A DNA stretch of 64,000 nt. Origin: Ferruginibacter sp. GTDB lineage: Bacteria; Bacteroidota; Bacteroidia; Chitinophagales; Chitinophagaceae. The notes beneath the pieces were generated by a model, which ran no database searches, was not told the DNA's origin, and saw only the letters and a program-made list of their open reading frames with translations. The translations under genes were made by a program, and so were the position numbers. Numbering within the stretch: position 1 is the first letter of the stretch; each line of letters starts with the position of its first letter. Positions 8,776 through 17,499 of this stretch are shown one piece after another. The stretch spans positions 178,782 to 242,781 of the forward strand of contig JACMLJ010000052.1 of NCBI GenBank assembly GCA_014379625.1. Reading direction: 5' to 3'.

Positions 8776-9921
8776 ATGATACCAACGAGTAAGCCGCCTT
8801 TCTACCAGCAATTGAGCCTCACGTTAATAAGTCTCACCATTATTTGTTATGCTATTTTCATCGGCCAGGATATACTGGTTCCATTGGTGTTTTCAATACT
8901 GCTTGCAATATTACTGCTACCGGTTACTAATTTTTTAGAGAGAAAAAAGCTACCCCGTGCCATAGCAAATATTATCGGGATATTGCTTGCCTTTTTATTC
9001 ATAGGCGGGATCGTTTATTTTTTATCCTCCCAGATATCCGGTTTTATGCAGGACCTGCCTTCTATAAAACAACACCTGGCGGATCATTGGAAAACCGTTC
9101 AAAAATGGATCTCCCAGAATTTTAATTTTACCCGGAAGGAGCAAACCAATTTTATGGACAACGCAGCGGATAAGATCAAAAGTTCCGGAACCGGAATATT
9201 GGGAGACACAGTAGTGTCATTAACACAGGCGCTTTTGGTACTGGTACTAATGCCGGTGTATACATTTTTGGTTTTATATTACCGGGATATGATCAAAAAA
9301 TTTTTGGTGGGGGTTTTTAAAAATGAACATGAAGCCAAAGTGTTGGAAGTATTAAGGGAGTCCCGTTCGATCGTGCAGGGGTATATGGTCGGACTGATCA
9401 TTGAAATGGGTATTGTGGCCGCTATCAATTCGGCGGGGTTTCTGATACTCGGAATCCAGTACGCTGTTTTCCTGGGTGTACTGGCTGCCATCCTCAATAT
9501 GATACCGTATATTGGGATGCTGATCGCATCTGTATTTTGTATGCTGATCACGCTCACCAGTTCTACAGAAATTACAGACATACTTGGGGTACTGGTTATT
9601 TTAATTGTGGTACAATTTATTGACAACAATATCATCATGCCCAAAGTAGTGAGTTCAAAAGTCAAGATCAATGCGCTGATTACCATTTTGGGCGTATTGG
9701 TGGGTGGGGCGCTCGCCGGCATATCCGGCATGTTTATATCCATCCCTGCTATTGCTATATTAAAAGTAATATTTGACCGGGTGGAAGATTTGAAGCCATG
9801 GGGACTTCTTTTGGGAGATGAAATTACCGGGGCTAAAAGAAGCAAGATTTATATGAAGCTGGGGCGGTTGAGTAATAAATTAAGACCTGCAGCGCCACTT
9901 AAGCCGCCTACGCTGGATTAG
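8776..9921 (+). CDS. AI-2E family permease
   Basis: This 381-residue integral membrane protein has about eight hydrophobic segments and the AI-2E (PF01594) layout: an N-terminal pair of helices, a hydrophilic central region (about 85-145), and a conserved C-terminal bundle with AAILNMIPYIG and VVQFIDNNIIMPK. Members have been linked to quorum-signal export or Na+/H+ exchange, but the substrate cannot be read from sequence. It stands alone, followed by a strong hairpin at 9952-9998. Confidence 0.9.
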   Translation: MIPTSKPPFYQQLSLTLISLTIICYAIFIGQDILVPLVFSILLAILLLPVTNFLERKKLPRAIANIIGILLAFLFIGGIVYFLSSQISGFMQDLPSIKQHLADHWKTVQKWISQNFNFTRKEQTNFMDNAADKIKSSGTGILGDTVVSLTQALLVLVLMPVYTFLVLYYRDMIKKFLVGVFKNEHEAKVLEVLRESRSIVQGYMVGLIIEMGIVAAINSAGFLILGIQYAVFLGVLAAILNMIPYIGMLIASVFCMLITLTSSTEITDILGVLVILIVVQFIDNNIIMPKVVSSKVKINALITILGVLVGGALAGISGMFISIPAIAILKVIFDRVEDLKPWGLLLGDEITGAKRSKIYMKLGRLSNKLRPAAPLKPPTLD

Positions 9922-10362
9922 CGCTTTAGCTGACATTGTTTTGCCCGCGTTGAATTTTCCTTGTGAGTAACCCCAGGGGTGGTCCACAAGGAAAATTCGA
10001 GAGTTGATACCTCATTATTTTTTTGACAGGCACCAGGTGTTTGATTGCGGAACCAATACTTTAAAATTACATCGCTTTGAGCTGTTTTATTCCCCTGGTT
10101 TCCTGCTTGGCGAAAATTCGTTCATCGATGAATAAATTATTTTAACGGAGTAAAGCATGTGGAATTAATTGCTCATTTGGTCGTTATATTCTACGATAGG
10201 CATAAATTAAAATGAAAAATTGACCTGTTATTTCGTGGTACATATATTGACCTTGTTGGTTACATTGAAAGCTGGCCTTCAATGTGAATTTTTGAAGTGT
10301 TTATCGACGGGTTTAAGATTGCCCAACCTTAATTTCATTAACGATTGTAAAGTTACCAAACC
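9922..10362. other. Spacer with a strong hairpin, no gene seen
   Basis: It holds the 14-base-pair hairpin at 9952-9998 and a smaller one (ACATTGAA / TTCAATGT) near 10262-10284. A 66-codon frame beginning at 10220 overlaps the next gene out of frame and looks non-coding. Confidence 0.5.
9952..9998. terminator. 14-bp perfect hairpin after the AI-2E gene
   Basis: GAATTTTCCTTGTG (9952-9965) and CACAAGGAAAATTC (9985-9998) are exact reverse complements around a 19-base loop that contains CCCCAGGGG. There is no T-run after it, so it may be a bidirectional terminator, an mRNA-stabilising end or a REP-like unit. Confidence 0.55.
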
Positions 10363-10818
10363 ATGGAAAGGCTTCGTAAGCAGATGGAAAATAAATTCTG
10401 TGTATTGCTATCTTTCTTAACCCAACTGCCCGGCAAATTAGAAATGATTGCTGATGAAATAGATAATGAAAATTTGCGAAATGCCTTATGTGCGGTTGCC
10501 ATAGAAAGTAACCAGTATGCATTGGAATTAAATGCCCACCTGAGAAGCCTGGAAATCATTCCACCTGTGTTTGCGGGCAATAACCTTGAGGAGGAAATAA
10601 TAGAGAATGGCCTGGTTGACCTGCCCAAAGAAAAAGGGAAAGAAGTATTGTCCATTTGTGAAAAAACTGAAGCATTCTTTTGCGAATTATATACTGATCT
10701 TTTAAATGAATGTGCTTCCGATACCTCATTAAAAGATATGATGCATTACCAGTTATTAGGGATAAGATCTGCTTTTATGCGGATCAGGTTTTTAAACTCG
10801 CTTCGTTTTCATAACTGA
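10363..10818 (+). CDS. Helical protein, possibly ferritin-like/DUF2383-type
   Basis: This 151-residue, almost entirely helical protein looks like a four-helix bundle, with no membrane segment or signal. Size and helix layout recall the PA2169/DUF2383 proteins often found among stress genes, but I see no clear diiron motif, so this is only a resemblance. The start at 10363 (MERLRKQMENKF) could instead be the Met at 10384. It lies between the AI-2E gene and a small acidic ORF. Confidence 0.65.
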   Translation: MERLRKQMENKFCVLLSFLTQLPGKLEMIADEIDNENLRNALCAVAIESNQYALELNAHLRSLEIIPPVFAGNNLEEEIIENGLVDLPKEKGKEVLSICEKTEAFFCELYTDLLNECASDTSLKDMMHYQLLGIRSAFMRIRFLNSLRFHN

Positions 10819-11071
10819 TTCATAATCATTCCCGAAGGCTGTGTGGATTTTTTGCGGTCAAGCCTGTAAAACAGGTATCCTTACCCATCTGATAAAATAA
10901 CATGAAGCAACTGCCCGTACATTGAGAAGGTAGCTGAATCAGGAGTAGGCTTCCTCAGCATTGCTGGAGAAGTTTAACGTGATGAACATTGTTTTGTCTG
11001 TTGCAAGGTTTACAAAAACTACGGTAGATAATTAAATAGTGCAACTTAACTTAATCTATAAGAATTTTTTT

Positions 11072-11290
11072 ATGAATCCGCACAATAAAAAAAGGAGAAT
11101 GATTAATTATTTTCAAAAGGATATTGTTCAGGGCAAGTTGAAAGGCGAAATTCAGGGCAATCCTGAAGATGTTGAGAAAATCAGGGAAGTGGATGATAAA
11201 TTAATCGGCGATGATCTTGATGTCGAGCAACTGGAGCCGGTTAAGCAGGAAAAATCCTCCGGGTCTCAAAATGAAGAAAATAATTATTAG
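11072..11290 (+). CDS. Small hydrophilic protein, unknown
   Basis: The frame beginning MNPHNKKRRM encodes 72 residues. It is basic at the N-terminus and strongly acidic later (DDKLIGDDLDVEQLE), with no hydrophobic segment. I do not recognise a family. The start at 11072 is preferred over 11039 because the extra residues look like leader sequence. Such small charged proteins are common in Bacteroidota stress regions. It precedes the Mla operon by 72 bases, with no visible terminator between. Confidence 0.5.
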   Translation: MNPHNKKRRMINYFQKDIVQGKLKGEIQGNPEDVEKIREVDDKLIGDDLDVEQLEPVKQEKSSGSQNEENNY

Positions 11291-11362
11291 TGGAGATACC
11301 CGCAACGCCGACTTGCTTTTTTTATGTGATAATTATTTGATTTTTTAAAAAATTGAAAAATT

Positions 11363-12121
11363 TTGGTTATTTATCTAAAGAATATTTTTAATGATGCCGG
11401 GGATATTACCCTGTTTGCTGCAAGATTTTTTAAGGAGGTATTGAGGCCGCCTTTTGAAATAAAAGAATTCATCAGGCAATGCTATACCATCGGCTACAAG
11501 TCTCTGCCGCTGGTGGGTATCACCGGGTTTATTATGGGAATGGTACTTACCCTTCAATCCCGCCCTACTTTGGCCGAGTTTGGCGCTGAGTCGTGGCTAC
11601 CGGGGATGGTGGCATTATCACTGATCAGGGAGATTGCACCGGTGATCACCGCATTGATATGCGCCGGAAAAATTTCATCGGGTATAGGCGCCGAGTTAGG
11701 TTCCATGAAAGTGACCGAGCAGATAGATGCGATGGAAGTATCTGCTATCAATCCTTATAAATATCTGGTGGTTACCCGTATACTTGCTACCACCCTGATG
11801 GTTCCTTTACTGGTGGTATTTGCCGATGCGGTTGGTATTTACGGAGGCTACATTGGTATTAATATTCATGCGGATGTTAACCTGTTTCGGTACTTTTCGC
11901 AGGTACTTGCTTCGCTCGAATTTTTAGATATCATACCAGCCACCATTAAAACATTTTTCTTTGGATTTTTTATCGGGATGATTGGCTGCTACAAGGGGTT
12001 CACGGCGGCCAACGGAACTGAAAGTGTGGGTAAGGCGGCCAATTCTGCCGTAGTGGCTGCTTCACTTACAATATTTATAATAGATATGCTGGCCGTGCAG
12101 ATAACAGATCTTTTTTTCTAA
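11363..12121 (+). CDS. mlaE: MlaE-family ABC transporter permease
   Basis: This 252-residue inner-membrane permease of the Mla phospholipid transport system has the MlaE core: GITGFIMGMVLTLQSRPTL, then ICAGKISSGIGAELGSMKVTEQIDAM, and later GMIGCYKGF. No ATG is available: an in-frame TGA at 11354 limits the start, and TTG at 11363 is the best candidate. It is followed by the ATPase (8-base gap) and the MCE protein, so three of the Mla components are present. The likely role is lipid transfer between outer and inner membrane. Confidence 0.92.
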   Translation: MVIYLKNIFNDAGDITLFAARFFKEVLRPPFEIKEFIRQCYTIGYKSLPLVGITGFIMGMVLTLQSRPTLAEFGAESWLPGMVALSLIREIAPVITALICAGKISSGIGAELGSMKVTEQIDAMEVSAINPYKYLVVTRILATTLMVPLLVVFADAVGIYGGYIGINIHADVNLFRYFSQVLASLEFLDIIPATIKTFFFGFFIGMIGCYKGFTAANGTESVGKAANSAVVAASLTIFIIDMLAVQITDLFF

Positions 12122-12129
12122 CAACAACT

Positions 12130-12918
12130 ATGATACCCCAAGAAACAAATATAAGAAAACAGGAGACCGTTGGCGAAGAAAATATTGATGGCACCATCAT
12201 CAGCATAAACGGCCTGTTTAAATCCTTTGGTAAAAATAACGATATATTAAAAGGGGTTGATCTTACCGTAAAAAAGGGGGAGAACCTGGTGGTACTCGGA
12301 AAGTCAGGTTCGGGAAAATCAATATTAATAAAATGCCTCGTGGGCCTGGTGCCCGCCGATGAAGGAGAAATAAAAGTGTTTGGTACCGATATCAGTCCAT
12401 TGAATAACAGGCAGTTGAATGAGATCAGGGTGAGGATTGGTTTTCTTTTTCAAAATTCGGCATTGTATGATTCAATGACCGTAAGGCAGAACCTGGAGTT
12501 TCCATTAAAGCGCCATTCAAAAAAACTCTCTCCCAGCCAGGTAGATGAGGCAGTTACAAATGCATTGGAAAGCGTAGGCCTGGCAGAAGCCATTGATAAA
12601 ATGCCTTCTGAATTGTCAGGGGGTATGCGTAAAAGGATCGGGCTGGCAAGAACGCTTATTTTAAAGCCTGAGATCATATTGTATGATGAACCAACTACCG
12701 GTTTGGATACAATTACCTCCCGGGAGATCAGTGAATTGATCCTTGCTATCCAAAAAAAAGATAAAACAACTTCTATTATCATCACCCATGATATGGCCTG
12801 CGCAAAACTTACCGGCGACAGGTTAGTGATCTTAAAGGATGGCGTGATTGATGCGGAAGGTACTTACAACGAATTGGAAAAAAGTGACGACGAATGGATA
12901 CGCTCTTTTTTCAATTAA
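12130..12918 (+). CDS. mlaF: MlaF-type ABC transporter ATPase
   Basis: This 262-residue ATPase has Walker A (GKSGSGKS), signature LSGGMRKR, Walker B (EIILYDEPTTGLD) and the switch His in IIITHDM. The GLDT and GGMRKR wording is typical of the Mla/Ttg2A branch. A hydrophilic N-terminal extension of about 25 residues precedes the domain. It is the second gene of the operon and powers the MlaE permease. Confidence 0.95.
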   Translation: MIPQETNIRKQETVGEENIDGTIISINGLFKSFGKNNDILKGVDLTVKKGENLVVLGKSGSGKSILIKCLVGLVPADEGEIKVFGTDISPLNNRQLNEIRVRIGFLFQNSALYDSMTVRQNLEFPLKRHSKKLSPSQVDEAVTNALESVGLAEAIDKMPSELSGGMRKRIGLARTLILKPEIILYDEPTTGLDTITSREISELILAIQKKDKTTSIIITHDMACAKLTGDRLVILKDGVIDAEGTYNELEKSDDEWIRSFFN

Positions 12919-12941
12919 TCATTTTATTAAAAAGATAAGCT

Positions 12942-13877
12942 ATGCATAAGGAACCAGGGTATACATGGAAATTGGGAATGTTCGTAATAATTGGATTGGT
13001 GCTGTTTGTACTTACCATTTACTTTGTTGGTAAGGAGAAAAATTTATTCGGTTCCACGTTTCATTTAAAAACCAAATTTAAAACAGTAAGTGGTTTGGAA
13101 GTGGGAAATAATGTACGTTTTTCGGGCATCAATGTGGGGACTGTAAAAAATATAGAGTTGACAACCGATACCTCGGTAATGGTTATTTTATTGATAAAGG
13201 ATGATGTTCAGCAGTTTATTAAAGCAGATGCTACGGCAAGTATTGGTTCAGACGGCTTAATGGGCGATAAGGTATTGACGATCTCCCCCGGAACGGTCAG
13301 TTTGCCGCCGGTTAAAGACAACGACATGATCAGTTCAAAGAGTGCCATAGAAATGGAAGATGTTATGGGCAGCGTAAAGGCAAGTGTAGACAATGCCGGA
13401 ATTATTACTGCCCAGCTTGCGGAGTTTAGTTATAAGATGAATAACGGCAATGGTGCATTATCCAAACTGATCTCCGATGAAGCTTTCTCCAGCAGCCTTA
13501 AAAGTACGCTTACCAACCTGCAAACCAGTTCGAGCGAATTTGCAAAATTCACTACTAAAATGAATGATGGAAAAGGTGCTTTGTCAAAATTAGTGAGTGA
13601 TGAAAAGTTCGGTAAAACACTAGATTCCACTATGTCCAATCTGCAGGCCGGAACAAAGGGCCTGAGTGAAAATATGGAAGCCGCAAAGAATAATATATTA
13701 TTGCGGGGCTATTTTAATAAGAAGAAAAAGGCAGAAGCAAAAGAGGCGGCTGCATTAAAAAAGAAGGCAGACTTAAAAAAGAAAAATGATTTAAAAAAAT
13801 CTGGTGCAGGGAAGAAGATAACTGACGAAAAGGAGGGTGGTGTTTTAAATGCAACCGACAGCAGCATGCAGCAGTGA
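12942..13877 (+). CDS. mlaD: MlaD/MCE-domain substrate-binding protein
   Basis: This 311-residue protein has one N-terminal membrane anchor (about 10-28) and an MCE domain, with FKTVSGLEVGNNVRFSGI and GSDGLMGDKVLTISPG. The rest contains a duplicated segment (NNGNGALSKLISDE and NDGKGALSKLVSDE) and a Lys/Ala-rich tail (about 255-295). It is the periplasmic lipid-binding part of the MlaE/F/D machine. Length is within the range seen in Bacteroidota, where this tail is often extended. Confidence 0.93.
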   Translation: MHKEPGYTWKLGMFVIIGLVLFVLTIYFVGKEKNLFGSTFHLKTKFKTVSGLEVGNNVRFSGINVGTVKNIELTTDTSVMVILLIKDDVQQFIKADATASIGSDGLMGDKVLTISPGTVSLPPVKDNDMISSKSAIEMEDVMGSVKASVDNAGIITAQLAEFSYKMNNGNGALSKLISDEAFSSSLKSTLTNLQTSSSEFAKFTTKMNDGKGALSKLVSDEKFGKTLDSTMSNLQAGTKGLSENMEAAKNNILLRGYFNKKKKAEAKEAAALKKKADLKKKNDLKKSGAGKKITDEKEGGVLNATDSSMQQ

Positions 13878-13940
13878 GTGGTGATGGGTAATATTTTACG
13901 GGTGATGAGCGATGGGGATGCGAAATTATCCCTTATTTCT

Positions 13941-15146
13941 TCAGGTTCTCCCAAATGAAAAAAGTTGCCCGTCGCTGTTTTTCCGGCCTGTTATGATATC
14001 CGTTAAAATTTCAGCCGCAATTAAACTAAAAGTAATACCATTACCGCCAAAGCCCAGCGCAAATAAACTATTGGGTAATTTTTTATAATTGCCAATATAA
14101 GGAAGTCCGTCGCTGGTAGCGCCAAAAGTGCCGGCCCAACTGAACTCGGGGTTAAAGGTTATACGGGGAAAAACTTTATTAAAATCTTTAACTAATTGCT
14201 TTACTTTACCAGGTAATAGTCTGTCTCTTCTGGCGGGGCTGTAAAATTCTTCATCCCTCCCACCGATTAAGATCCTCCTGTCTTTAGTGCTCCGCATATA
14301 TAAATAGGGATCGGCTGTGTTCCAGATCAATACATCATTTGTCCAGAATTTTTCTTTTTCATTGGCCTGTTCGCTGGTGCATGCGAAAGTGCAATGCAGG
14401 TCAACAATTTTTTTATCTATAAATTCCACTGCTTCGTAACCGGTGGCATACACTAATTTTTTTGTTTTTACCGTAAAGCCGGTTTCCGTAGTAAGCTTAA
14501 CAGCATTTTTTTGATGGTCTATACTTACGATGGGGGTTCTGTCGAAAATATTTACTCCCTTCTTTTTAGCATTTTGCAGGAGGGTATGGGTAAATGAGTA
14601 GGCATTGGTGTGGGCGCCAACGGCAGATAGGATAGCACCCGGGGCGTCAATATTAAATTGCTTTTTAAGCAAGGTTTTATCAAGATAATCAACTTCAAAG
14701 CCCTGTTCCTTCCTTATACCAAATTCTTCTTTTAAAAAAGACAGATCTTTTTTATATGCCGCATAGTATAAACTTTGCTTAAACTCAAAATCGGCAAAGG
14801 CTGTTTTTTTTGCGATCTTTCCTAATTTAGTTATCGCATCCGCACAAAGCTGGTAACACCGGACAGCATTTTTTAAGCCCACCTTGTCCTTTAATTCACA
14901 AAGTGGGGTATCAATTTCGTATTGCAACAGGGCGGTACTGGCACAGGTACTTCCCAAGCCAATTGTACGGGCATCAATCAGTATGCAATCAACACCGGCA
15001 TTAATAAGATGATAGGCCACCAGTGCGCCCGAGATGCCGCCTCCCATAATAACTACCTCCGCCCTGGTTGATTTTTCCAGTTTGGGATAATCAAAGGGCA
15101 ATCCATTTTTAGCTAACCAGAACGGGTAGCCGGAACGTAAATTCAT
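13941..15146 (-). CDS. FAD-dependent oxidoreductase (DAO family)
   Basis: This 401-residue protein has an FAD-binding Rossmann motif near the N-terminus (VIMGGGISGALVAYHL, then ILIDAR) and the D-amino-acid oxidase-type C-terminal LPYIGNY...GFGGNGITFS, which contacts the flavin. It resembles glycine/gamma-glutamylputrescine oxidase-like enzymes. There is no Rieske domain at the C-terminus, unlike some relatives. The substrate cannot be inferred. It converges with mlaD and is followed upstream by the YciF-like gene on the same strand. Confidence 0.88.
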   Translation of the reverse strand: MNLRSGYPFWLAKNGLPFDYPKLEKSTRAEVVIMGGGISGALVAYHLINAGVDCILIDARTIGLGSTCASTALLQYEIDTPLCELKDKVGLKNAVRCYQLCADAITKLGKIAKKTAFADFEFKQSLYYAAYKKDLSFLKEEFGIRKEQGFEVDYLDKTLLKKQFNIDAPGAILSAVGAHTNAYSFTHTLLQNAKKKGVNIFDRTPIVSIDHQKNAVKLTTETGFTVKTKKLVYATGYEAVEFIDKKIVDLHCTFACTSEQANEKEKFWTNDVLIWNTADPYLYMRSTKDRRILIGGRDEEFYSPARRDRLLPGKVKQLVKDFNKVFPRITFNPEFSWAGTFGATSDGLPYIGNYKKLPNSLFALGFGGNGITFSLIAAEILTDIITGRKNSDGQLFSFGRT

Positions 15147-15471
15147 TGTATAAAATTTTACACGAGCCGATGAATAACTACATTAATCTGAGTGATTAAA
15201 ACTAAAGGAAAAGCCTGAATTTTGAATGAGAAAATTACTCAACGCCTGCCAATAAGCACAATTTCAAAAACTTGAGCAATTGTTGTAAATTTTTTTCGCC
15301 CTGTCGCCTATTGGCCGCAGGTGAAGTTTGAGTGACGGAAAATATTCCGCTTTTATTATGGCACATCCCCGCTACAAGCTTTAATATTAAATCTTCGAAT
15401 TGGTTATTGCGGGGAAAATATAAGAGGGCCGATGAGTACATCAGCCCTCTTATATACCAGCTAGTTATTTT
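15147..15471. other. Spacer with terminator, no gene seen
   Basis: It contains the strong hairpin at 15419-15454. A 68-codon minus-strand frame (15235-15441) runs through that hairpin and lacks family-like sequence, so I do not call it. Confidence 0.5.
15419..15454 (-). terminator. Terminator hairpin after the YciF-like gene
   Basis: TATAAGAGGGC (15419-15429) and GCCCTCTTATA (15444-15454) are perfect 11-base inverted arms. It lies 17 bases beyond the stop of the minus-strand ferritin-like gene and is followed on that strand by TATTTTCCCC. Confidence 0.75.
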
Positions 15472-16053
15472 TTATTTTGCCGGCTCCTGGTATGCATCGT
15501 AATTAATATCATTTACTGCAATCCCAGTTAAATGCATGTCTGCTTCCTTTTCTTCAAAAAGAATGCTCTGCAAAATATCTGCTATATCCTTATTGCCCAA
15601 AGTACTTGCCAGTTGCGCAAGGCCGCCATAAGTAGCTATCTCATAATGTTCCACTTTCTGCGCAGCCAGTATAAGTCCCACATCCCGGGTGGCTGTACCT
15701 TTTTCTGTTTCAGCGATAATTCCTTCACCTTCTTTTGTAATTCCCATCATGGCCTCGCATTTTTTTGCCTGTGGCTTTAGATTAAGTAGTTCAAATACTT
15801 TTTCAAGCCTCGTTACATGTGATTTTGTGATCTCGAGATGGCCTGTAAATGCGGCTTTTAGTGTTTGGGCACTGGCAGCTTTCTGCATTTTAGGTAGTGT
15901 TTTTACCAGGTGCTTTTCTGCCCAGTAAATATCTTTTAACTCATCTTTAAAAAAATCTGCCAGCATGGAATCAGCAGCTTTTTTAACCGGACCGGTTTCT
16001 TTTGCTTTGGCCATTCCGGGTTTGGCCGTTTGTTTTTTCAACTTTTTTATCAT
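15472..16053 (-). CDS. YciE/YciF-type ferritin-like protein (DUF892)
   Basis: The DUF892 ferritin-like domain starts near residue 27, with LADFFKDELKDIYWAEKHL, and ends with SILFEEKEADMHL. Conserved acidic and His residues (KVEHYEIATYG) form the presumed metal site. A basic Lys/Ala-rich tail precedes it. I choose the start at 16053 (MIKKLKK), because an AATAAATAAG sequence lies immediately upstream and the longer form adds only eleven residues without family support. Known members are stress-induced. The biochemical function is not settled. Confidence 0.92.
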   Translation of the reverse strand: MIKKLKKQTAKPGMAKAKETGPVKKAADSMLADFFKDELKDIYWAEKHLVKTLPKMQKAASAQTLKAAFTGHLEITKSHVTRLEKVFELLNLKPQAKKCEAMMGITKEGEGIIAETEKGTATRDVGLILAAQKVEHYEIATYGGLAQLASTLGNKDIADILQSILFEEKEADMHLTGIAVNDINYDAYQEPAK

Positions 16054-16369
16054 CTTATTTATTTTGATTGTGATAGGTGTGTACATATTAGAATTATGCC
16101 ATTAATTAACCTGCAATAAAAGCAGGGTTAATAATTATTACCACCATTCCGATACGGCTTTATGCAGTATTAGTTCTACAACTGTGGATTTTTTTTCCCA
16201 TTTTTAACGATATTATTTTTTAAATTGCACAACGAAATTGTAACTGACGGGCAATTGAAATACAACCCCATACTGCATTGCAGGATTAAACAATCTACGA
16301 TTGAAAAATTGGCAATATTTTGGTTTTCTTACAGGGATAAATTTTTTTTAAACAATAAAAATAAGAACT
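16054..16369. other. AT-rich divergent spacer
   Basis: It separates the minus-strand ferritin-like gene from the plus-strand YtxH gene and must hold both promoters. I see no unambiguous TAnnTTTG box with good spacing and no gene. Confidence 0.4.
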
Positions 16370-16648
16370 ATGAATTCAGGAAAATTGTTAACAGGCGTAT
16401 TGATCGGCGCTGCTGCAGGCGCTATTTTAGGAGTTTTATTTGCTCCGGAAAAGGGGTCGGAAACAAGAAGTAAAATCTCAAAAAAGGGTTCCGATCTTAA
16501 GACCAGTGTAACTGATAAAATCAATGATCTGGTAGATGGCATTTCTAAACATTATGAAAATGTAAAGACTGAAGCTGAGGACTTGTATGCTGAAGGAAAG
16601 GAAAAATTTAGCAAAGCAAAAGCAGATACAAAAAACTCGTTTTCCTAA
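16370..16648 (+). CDS. YtxH domain-containing protein
   Basis: This 92-residue protein has an N-terminal Gly/Ala-rich membrane helix (LLTGVLIGAAAGAILGVLFA) followed directly by PEKGSETR, the YtxH signature. A Lys/Asp-rich amphipathic tail makes up the rest. YtxH proteins are general-stress proteins of unknown mechanism. It leads a three-gene run with a holin-X-type protein and an unknown protein, an order often seen in Bacteroidota. Confidence 0.92.
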   Translation: MNSGKLLTGVLIGAAAGAILGVLFAPEKGSETRSKISKKGSDLKTSVTDKINDLVDGISKHYENVKTEAEDLYAEGKEKFSKAKADTKNSFS

Positions 16649-16679
16649 AACCCGGATTGTCGCTTATTAAATTACAATA

Positions 16680-17021
16680 ATGGAAAAACAACCAGATACT
16701 TTTGGGTCCTTATTTGAAAATGCCGGTGATTACCTGGAAACAAGGTTGGATTTATTAAAGCTAAAAGCTGTTGATAAGTCTTCTGATATTATTTCATCAG
16801 TTGTTTCCAGGTTGACCATCCTGCTAATTGTTGCTTTTGCAATTGTTATCCTCAACATTGGGTTAGCCTTTTGGGCAGGTGAATTACTTGGAAAAGTTTA
16901 TCTCGGCTTTTTTGTGGTTGGCGGATTTTATGCTTTGCTGGCATTGATACTTCACTTTTTCTGGCATCCGTTTTTAAAAGGGCCCATTAGTAGTATTATC
17001 ATTAAAAAAATGCTCAATTAA
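16680..17021 (+). CDS. Phage holin-like (DUF1469/holin-X) membrane protein
   Basis: This 113-residue protein has two membrane helices (about 42-66 and 74-98), preceded by an amphipathic segment, YLETRLDLLKLKAVDKSSD. That is the usual pattern of the Actinobacterial holin-X/DUF1469 family. Despite the family name there are no phage genes nearby, and the YtxH neighbour suggests an envelope stress role. It sits 31 bases after YtxH and 6 bases before the next gene. Confidence 0.85.
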   Translation: MEKQPDTFGSLFENAGDYLETRLDLLKLKAVDKSSDIISSVVSRLTILLIVAFAIVILNIGLAFWAGELLGKVYLGFFVVGGFYALLALILHFFWHPFLKGPISSIIIKKMLN

Positions 17022-17027
17022 ATTAGT

Positions 17028-17405
17028 ATGGAAATCAACAATGCAACGGATTTAAAGGCTGCTATTCTTGAGCTGGAAGATAGAAAACGAAGAGAAAAGG
17101 AGTTGCTGGTTGAAAACTTTCATGCTTTTAAAGAAAGTTTATCGCCCGTTAACCTGATCAAAAGTTCGTTTGTTAAAGTAAGAGAAACACCTGGTTTAGC
17201 AGGTAATATTTTAAAAGCATCGGTAGGATTGGGCGTGGGGTTTCTTTCCAAAAGGCTTTTGATCGGCAAGGCTCCTGGTTTATTTAAGAAAATAGTTGGC
17301 TCTGCCGTTGAGATGGGGATAGCTGGTTTGGTGGCAAAAAATTCTGACACAATAAAATCCTCCGGCAATCGTTTTTTTAAAAATATATTTCGTTCAAGAA
17401 AATGA
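17028..17405 (+). CDS. Conserved small protein of the YtxH/holin operon, unknown
   Basis: This 125-residue protein has a charged N-terminal helix (ELEDRKRREKELLVENFHAF), then a Gly-rich moderately hydrophobic region (about 62-105) that could insert in a membrane, and a basic tail (FFKNIFRSRK). I recognise no named domain. Being six bases behind the holin-like gene, it is very likely the third gene of that operon. The hairpin at 17452-17481 ends the unit. Confidence 0.8.
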   Translation: MEINNATDLKAAILELEDRKRREKELLVENFHAFKESLSPVNLIKSSFVKVRETPGLAGNILKASVGLGVGFLSKRLLIGKAPGLFKKIVGSAVEMGIAGLVAKNSDTIKSSGNRFFKNIFRSRK

Positions 17406-17451
17406 GGATAGCCTATAATGTATGCCGTTTTGATTAAAGATTGGTTTTGAT

Positions 17452-17481
17452 AGAAATGCCCCTGATTAAAGGGGCATTTCT
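17452..17481. terminator. Bidirectional hairpin between the stress operon and pth
   Basis: AGAAATGCCCC and GGGGCATTTCT are exact 11-base inverted arms around an 8-base loop, 47 bases after the last stop of the YtxH operon. Confidence 0.7.
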
Positions 17482-17483
17482 GT

Positions 17484-17491
17484 TATCTTCG
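17484..17491 (+). promoter_or_regulatory. Likely -7 element of pth
   Basis: TATCTTCG matches TAnnTTTG with one change. It lies 9 bases before the pth ATG and directly after the terminator. No clear -33 box is visible. Confidence 0.35.
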
Positions 17492-17499
17492 CGTTCATT

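Noticed and set aside
15235..15441. 68-codon minus-strand frame between two genes
   Set aside because: It overlaps the terminator hairpin of the YciF-like gene and shows no recognisable domain.
16680..17021. Prophage signal from the holin-like gene
   Set aside because: No other phage genes are present. Holin-X/DUF1469 proteins are common in ordinary Bacteroidota stress operons.
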